A stretch of 64,000 nt of DNA from Lutibacter sp. (lineage in GTDB: Bacteria; Bacteroidota; Bacteroidia; Flavobacteriales; Flavobacteriaceae), in the NCBI GenBank assembly GCA_030683995.1, contig JAUXPH010000015.1:62001-126000 (forward strand), written 5' to 3'. Both the position numbers and the translations under genes were made by a program. Under the pieces are notes generated by a model, which was given only the letters and a program-made list of their open reading frames with translations, had not been told where the DNA came from and made no database searches. Shown here piece by piece: positions 61,152-64,000 of this stretch. The first letter of the stretch is position 1; every line of letters begins with the position of its first letter.

Positions 61152-62387
61152 ATGGAATCATTGCAAGCCATCAAACAACGTTTTGAAATTATTGGAAACG
61201 ACCATCACCTAAACCGAGCGATTGAAAAAGCAATTCGGGTTGCGCCAACTGATATTTCGGTATTGGTTACCGGAGAAAGCGGTGTTGGTAAAGAAAGTAT
61301 TCCAAAAATAATTCATCATTTATCTCATAGAAAACACGCCAAATATATTGCCGTAAACTGTGGCGCAATTCCGGAAGGAACAATAGACAGTGAATTGTTT
61401 GGCCACGAAAAAGGCTCATTTACCGGTGCTATCGCATCGCGCAACGGCTATTTTGAAGTAGCCGACGGAGGCACTATTTTTTTGGATGAAGTGGGCGAAT
61501 TGCCTTTAACCACGCAGGTTAGGTTGTTGCGTGTATTGGAAAATGGTGAGTTTATTAAAGTGGGTTCGTCACAAACGCAAAAAACCAATGTGCGTATTGT
61601 TGCCGCAACCAATTTAAATATGCAACAAGCCATCAATAAAGGAAAGTTTCGGGAAGATTTATATTATCGTTTAAGCACTATTGAAATAAATTTGCCGCCG
61701 TTACGTGAACGTGTTGGAGACATTCATTTATTGTTTAGAAAATTCGCTTCGGATTTTGCCCAAAAATATAAAATGCCGTCTGTTAAACTTTCCGACAATG
61801 CTGTTAGGGTTCTGGAAAATTATGGTTTCCCTGGAAATATTCGGCAGTTGCGAAATATTGCTGAAGAAATTTCGGTTGTTGAAGAAAACAGATTGATTTC
61901 CTCTGACCGATTGTTACAGTATTTACCTGCAAAAGGCACCAATTTGCCTTTGGTAATTGAAAACAAAAAATCGGCCAGCGAGTTCTCATCAGAAAGAGAA
62001 ATTATGTATAAAGTTTTGTTCGATATGCGAAACGACATTAACGATTTGAAAAAATTGACCCTCGATTTAATACAAAGCGGCAGTGTTGAGAAAGTTAAAG
62101 AGGAAAGCAAAAAATTAATTCAGAAAATATACAAAGAAGACGTTTCAGATTCGGAAACTGAAAATCAGGTGGAAGTTGTAAGAATCAATGAAAAATACAA
62201 AGAATCTGATGATTATGATTTTGAAGAAACCATTGATGCCGATGAAAGCCTGTCTATTCAGGATAAAGAAATTGAGTTGATCAAAAAATCGTTAGATCGC
62301 AACAAGGGAAAACGAAAACTGGCAGCAAAAGAATTGGGAATTTCAGAAAGAACATTGTATCGTAAAATAAAACATTACGACCTTTAA
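61152..62387 (+). CDS. Sigma-54 activator with AAA+ and HTH domains, no receiver domain
   Basis: A 411-residue protein. The AAA+ domain starts at once: Walker A TGESGVGKESI (41-48), GSFTGA loop (88-93), GGTIFLDEVGELPL and VRIVAATNLNM. Residues 265-365 form a spacer with acidic and coiled segments. The C-terminal Fis-type helix-turn-helix is KRKLAAKELGISERTLYRKIKH. There is no N-terminal receiver, so it is presumably controlled by another protein or constitutively active. It is the reverse of the 13847-15010 protein, which has the receiver but no HTH. Confidence 0.92.
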   Translation: MESLQAIKQRFEIIGNDHHLNRAIEKAIRVAPTDISVLVTGESGVGKESIPKIIHHLSHRKHAKYIAVNCGAIPEGTIDSELFGHEKGSFTGAIASRNGYFEVADGGTIFLDEVGELPLTTQVRLLRVLENGEFIKVGSSQTQKTNVRIVAATNLNMQQAINKGKFREDLYYRLSTIEINLPPLRERVGDIHLLFRKFASDFAQKYKMPSVKLSDNAVRVLENYGFPGNIRQLRNIAEEISVVEENRLISSDRLLQYLPAKGTNLPLVIENKKSASEFSSEREIMYKVLFDMRNDINDLKKLTLDLIQSGSVEKVKEESKKLIQKIYKEDVSDSETENQVEVVRINEKYKESDDYDFEETIDADESLSIQDKEIELIKKSLDRNKGKRKLAAKELGISERTLYRKIKHYDL

Positions 62388-62397
62388 TTTAAATAAG

Positions 62398-62405
62398 TAA
62401 CTTTG
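62398..62405 (+). promoter_or_regulatory. -7 box (TAACTTTG) for lptE
   Basis: An exact TAnnTTTG match 42 nt before the lptE ATG (62448). It would let lptE and downstream genes be transcribed apart from the miaB operon. Confidence 0.45.
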
Positions 62406-62447
62406 GGACTTAATTATGGTTTTCCAAAACAACATCAAAACAGTAAA

Positions 62448-62954
62448 ATGAAAAAAATTAGTCACCTTATATTATTGCTGCTTATCTTCACCTCGCAAAG
62501 TTGCGGAATTTATTCATTTACGGGAACCAATATAAAATCGGACGTGAAAACAATTCAAATAGATTACTTCCCAAACAATGCCATTTTGGTTGAACCTACT
62601 TTAAGTCAGACGTTTACCGTAAAATTACAGGATTTATTTTTGCAGCAAACCAATTTAAGTTTGGTTAAATCGGGAGGAGATTTACTGTTTGAAGGAGAAA
62701 TTACCGGTTACAAAATTAACCCAATGACCGCAACAGCTGAACAAACTGCTGCACAAAACCGACTCACCATTACGGTAAATGTCCGCTTTTACAACAACAA
62801 GCTTGAAGAAGACAATTTTGAACGTTCCTTTTCACACTATTATGATTATGATGGAAATGCGCAATTAACAGGCGGTATTTTAGATGACGCTTTGAATGAA
62901 ATTATTGAACGAATCACACAAGATATTTTTAATGCTTCTGTGGCAAAATGGTAA
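62448..62954 (+). CDS. lptE: LPS assembly lipoprotein LptE
   Basis: A 168-residue lipoprotein. Start at ATG 62448 (MKKISHLILLLLIFTSQSCGIYSFTG; lipobox C19); the longer TTG reading from 62403 is disfavoured. It plugs the LptD barrel for LPS export. 'GIYSFTGTNIKSDVKTIQIDYFPNNAILVEPTLSQTFTVKLQD', 'LLFEGEITGYKINPMTATAEQTAAQNRLTITVNVRF' and 'IIERITQDIFNASVAKW' are typical of the Bacteroidetes LptE family. It overlaps the next gene by 7 nt. Confidence 0.88.
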   Translation: MKKISHLILLLLIFTSQSCGIYSFTGTNIKSDVKTIQIDYFPNNAILVEPTLSQTFTVKLQDLFLQQTNLSLVKSGGDLLFEGEITGYKINPMTATAEQTAAQNRLTITVNVRFYNNKLEEDNFERSFSHYYDYDGNAQLTGGILDDALNEIIERITQDIFNASVAKW

Positions 62955-63769
62955 ATATGAACAGCGCTGAATTCACCTTTTTACTGCAATATCCCGAAAA
63001 CATTGACGCCCTAAAAACGCAACAATTGAATGAGGTTATTGCTGAATTTCCCTATTTTCAGTCGGCCAGGGCTATTCAGTTAAAAGGACTCAATAAAACA
63101 AACAGCTTCAAATACAACCAAACATTAAAACAAACAGCCGCTTATACTATTGACAGAAAAGTGCTTTTTGATTTTATTACTTCACCTATATTCGTAAGCA
63201 ATCATAAAAAAGAAATTGAATCTTTAGAAGAAATTGAAGTCATTGATGCCGAAGATGTTAAAGCGCTTCATAAAAAAATTAACGATTCCTTTTTCAATAA
63301 AAGTTTAGAAATAGAAACCGATGCTATTGAGAATAAAGAAATTGAAAAAACTGAAGAAAAATCGACTGATGTACTGGAAATAGGCAAACCTATTCCATTC
63401 ATAAGCTCTGAACCGCATTCATTTAATGAGTGGATGCAGTTAATATCCCAAAAACCAATAGTACGAGAGGAAAATCAAGCTCGAAAAATTGAAAAGATTG
63501 AAGATAAATTTAACTTAATAGACAAGTTTATTGAGTTAAATCCTAAAATAAAACCGGTTGACAAAAACGTCATAAATATCGACGTTACAAATGAAAGCAC
63601 AACAGAAAATGAAAGTTTAATGACAGAGACCTTGGCCAAGGTTTATCTTGAACAAAAAAAATATGAAAATGCCATCAAAGCTTATCGCATTTTAATTTTG
63701 AAATATCCAGAAAAAAGTGGTTTCTTTGCAGACCGAATTAAAGCAATAAAAAAATTACAAAAAAAATAA
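62948..63769 (+). CDS. Conserved hypothetical with C-terminal TPR-like motif
   Basis: A 273-residue cytoplasmic protein. An N-terminal conserved part (FTFLLQYPENIDALKTQQLNEVIAEFPYFQSARAIQLKGL) is followed by a charged, Glu/Lys-rich middle. The C-terminus MTETLAKVYLEQKKYENAIKAYRILILKYPEKSGFFADRI looks like one TPR repeat, suggesting protein binding. There is no signal peptide. Genes of this kind sit between lptE and secG in many Flavobacteriia. The start could also be the second Met at 62957. It overlaps lptE, so translation is coupled. Confidence 0.75.
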   Translation: MVNMNSAEFTFLLQYPENIDALKTQQLNEVIAEFPYFQSARAIQLKGLNKTNSFKYNQTLKQTAAYTIDRKVLFDFITSPIFVSNHKKEIESLEEIEVIDAEDVKALHKKINDSFFNKSLEIETDAIENKEIEKTEEKSTDVLEIGKPIPFISSEPHSFNEWMQLISQKPIVREENQARKIEKIEDKFNLIDKFIELNPKIKPVDKNVINIDVTNESTTENESLMTETLAKVYLEQKKYENAIKAYRILILKYPEKSGFFADRIKAIKKLQKK

Positions 63770-63772
63770 GTC

Positions 63773-64000
63773 ATGACGTATACATTATTTTTGGTTCTGA
63801 TTATGATCGTAGCACTTTTGCTCATATTAATCATTATGGTTCAAAATCCAAAAGGCGGAGGATTGTCATCTTCTTTTGGCGGTGGCGGAACACAAGCTTT
63901 AGGAGGCGTTCAAAATACAACCAACTTTTTAGACAAAAGTACTTGGGCACTTTCAATCGTTTTGTTAGCCTTAATTTTATTGTCAAACTTTGCAGCACCA
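63773..64000 (+). CDS. secG: Preprotein translocase subunit SecG, partial
   Basis: The first 76 codons of a gene running off the right edge, ATG at 63773. It has two hydrophobic helices (LFLVLIMIVALLLILIIMV and STWALSIVLLALILLSNF) around the SecG motif QNPKGGGLSSSFGGGGTQALGGVQNTTNFLDK. It is a non-essential SecYEG component that stimulates export. It starts 3 nt after the TPR-like gene stop. Confidence 0.95.
   Translation, partial: MTYTLFLVLIMIVALLLILIIMVQNPKGGGLSSSFGGGGTQALGGVQNTTNFLDKSTWALSIVLLALILLSNFAAP

Noticed and set aside
1-64000. CRISPR array, prophage, insertion sequence, tRNA or rRNA
   Set aside because: No direct-repeat/spacer pattern, integrase, transposase or cloverleaf-like intergenic stretch was seen. 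All gaps over 200 nt are accounted for by promoters, repeats or terminators.

Overview
The window comes from an AT-rich chromosome of the Bacteroidetes, almost certainly family Flavobacteriaceae. Evidence: the complete type IX secretion/gliding core gldK-gldL-gldM-gldN; many family-restricted proteins (DUF4834, DUF6952, DUF6122, DUF5683, DUF2851, a CAL67264-type mini membrane protein); promoters of the Bacteroidetes form (TTG, 17-23 nt, TAnnTTTG); and no Shine-Dalgarno sequences. The genus cannot be fixed from the sequence. The window is gene-dense housekeeping chromosome. I see no prophage, insertion sequence, CRISPR array, integrase, rRNA or tRNA.

Layout. 1-444 (-): N-terminus of a YfhO-like membrane protein and DUF4834. 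545-5988 (+): outer-membrane transporter-like protein, GNAT, RsmE, DUF4159, a BASS-family symporter and a PlsC-like acyltransferase. 5978-12623 (-): GH3/serine-hydrolase fusion, DnaQ-like exonuclease pair, PPK2, and the peroxiredoxin/thioredoxin/DUF6952 redox operon. 12793-18175: secreted alpha/beta hydrolase (+), sigma-54 activator without a DNA-binding domain, NatA/NatB-like ABC exporter and an orphan (-). 18295-24302 (+): MarR regulator plus fadN-fadA-fadE beta-oxidation operon. 24461-31638: Dom34/eRF1-like protein, MBL protein, DUF2851, nitroreductase, PepD, ParA-ParB, DUF5683. 31730-35674 (+): DapB, LepB, WbqC, DUF6122, Ric. 35748-41456 (-): EttA, CAL67264-type protein, isocitrate lyase and malate synthase. 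41578-43053 (+): divergent RamB/ScfR-like regulator. 43050-49531 (-): pirin, GuaA, glucosaminidase, ACC deaminase-like protein, ABC-F. 49663-59490: DUF983 (+), then FAD oxidoreductase, GldN-M-L-K, arginase-fold protein and TopA (-). 59715-64000 (+): MiaB, second sigma-54 activator, LptE, a TPR-like protein and the start of SecG.

How the genes work together. Fatty-acid beta-oxidation (fadNAE) yields acetyl-CoA, and the glyoxylate shunt (aceB-aceA) assimilates it. Each set has a dedicated regulator and a palindromic operator candidate in its promoter region, so the window carries a fairly complete fat-to-C4 route with readable control sites. GldK-N, LptE, SecG and LepB form an envelope and secretion theme.

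I found no wholly new multi-gene system. The least explained signals are non-coding or degenerate: (1) a tandem duplication between guaA and pirin whose distal copy carries an in-frame palindromic insertion; (2) a repeat with a conserved shell and an exchangeable core hairpin just behind two minus-strand genes; (3) heptad GTT-N4 arrays at three intergenic sites; (4) promoters whose -7 box ends 3-4 nt before the start codon, predicting leaderless mRNAs; (5) an arginase-fold protein beside gldK that has lost metal ligands; and (6) two sigma-54 activators lacking complementary domains.
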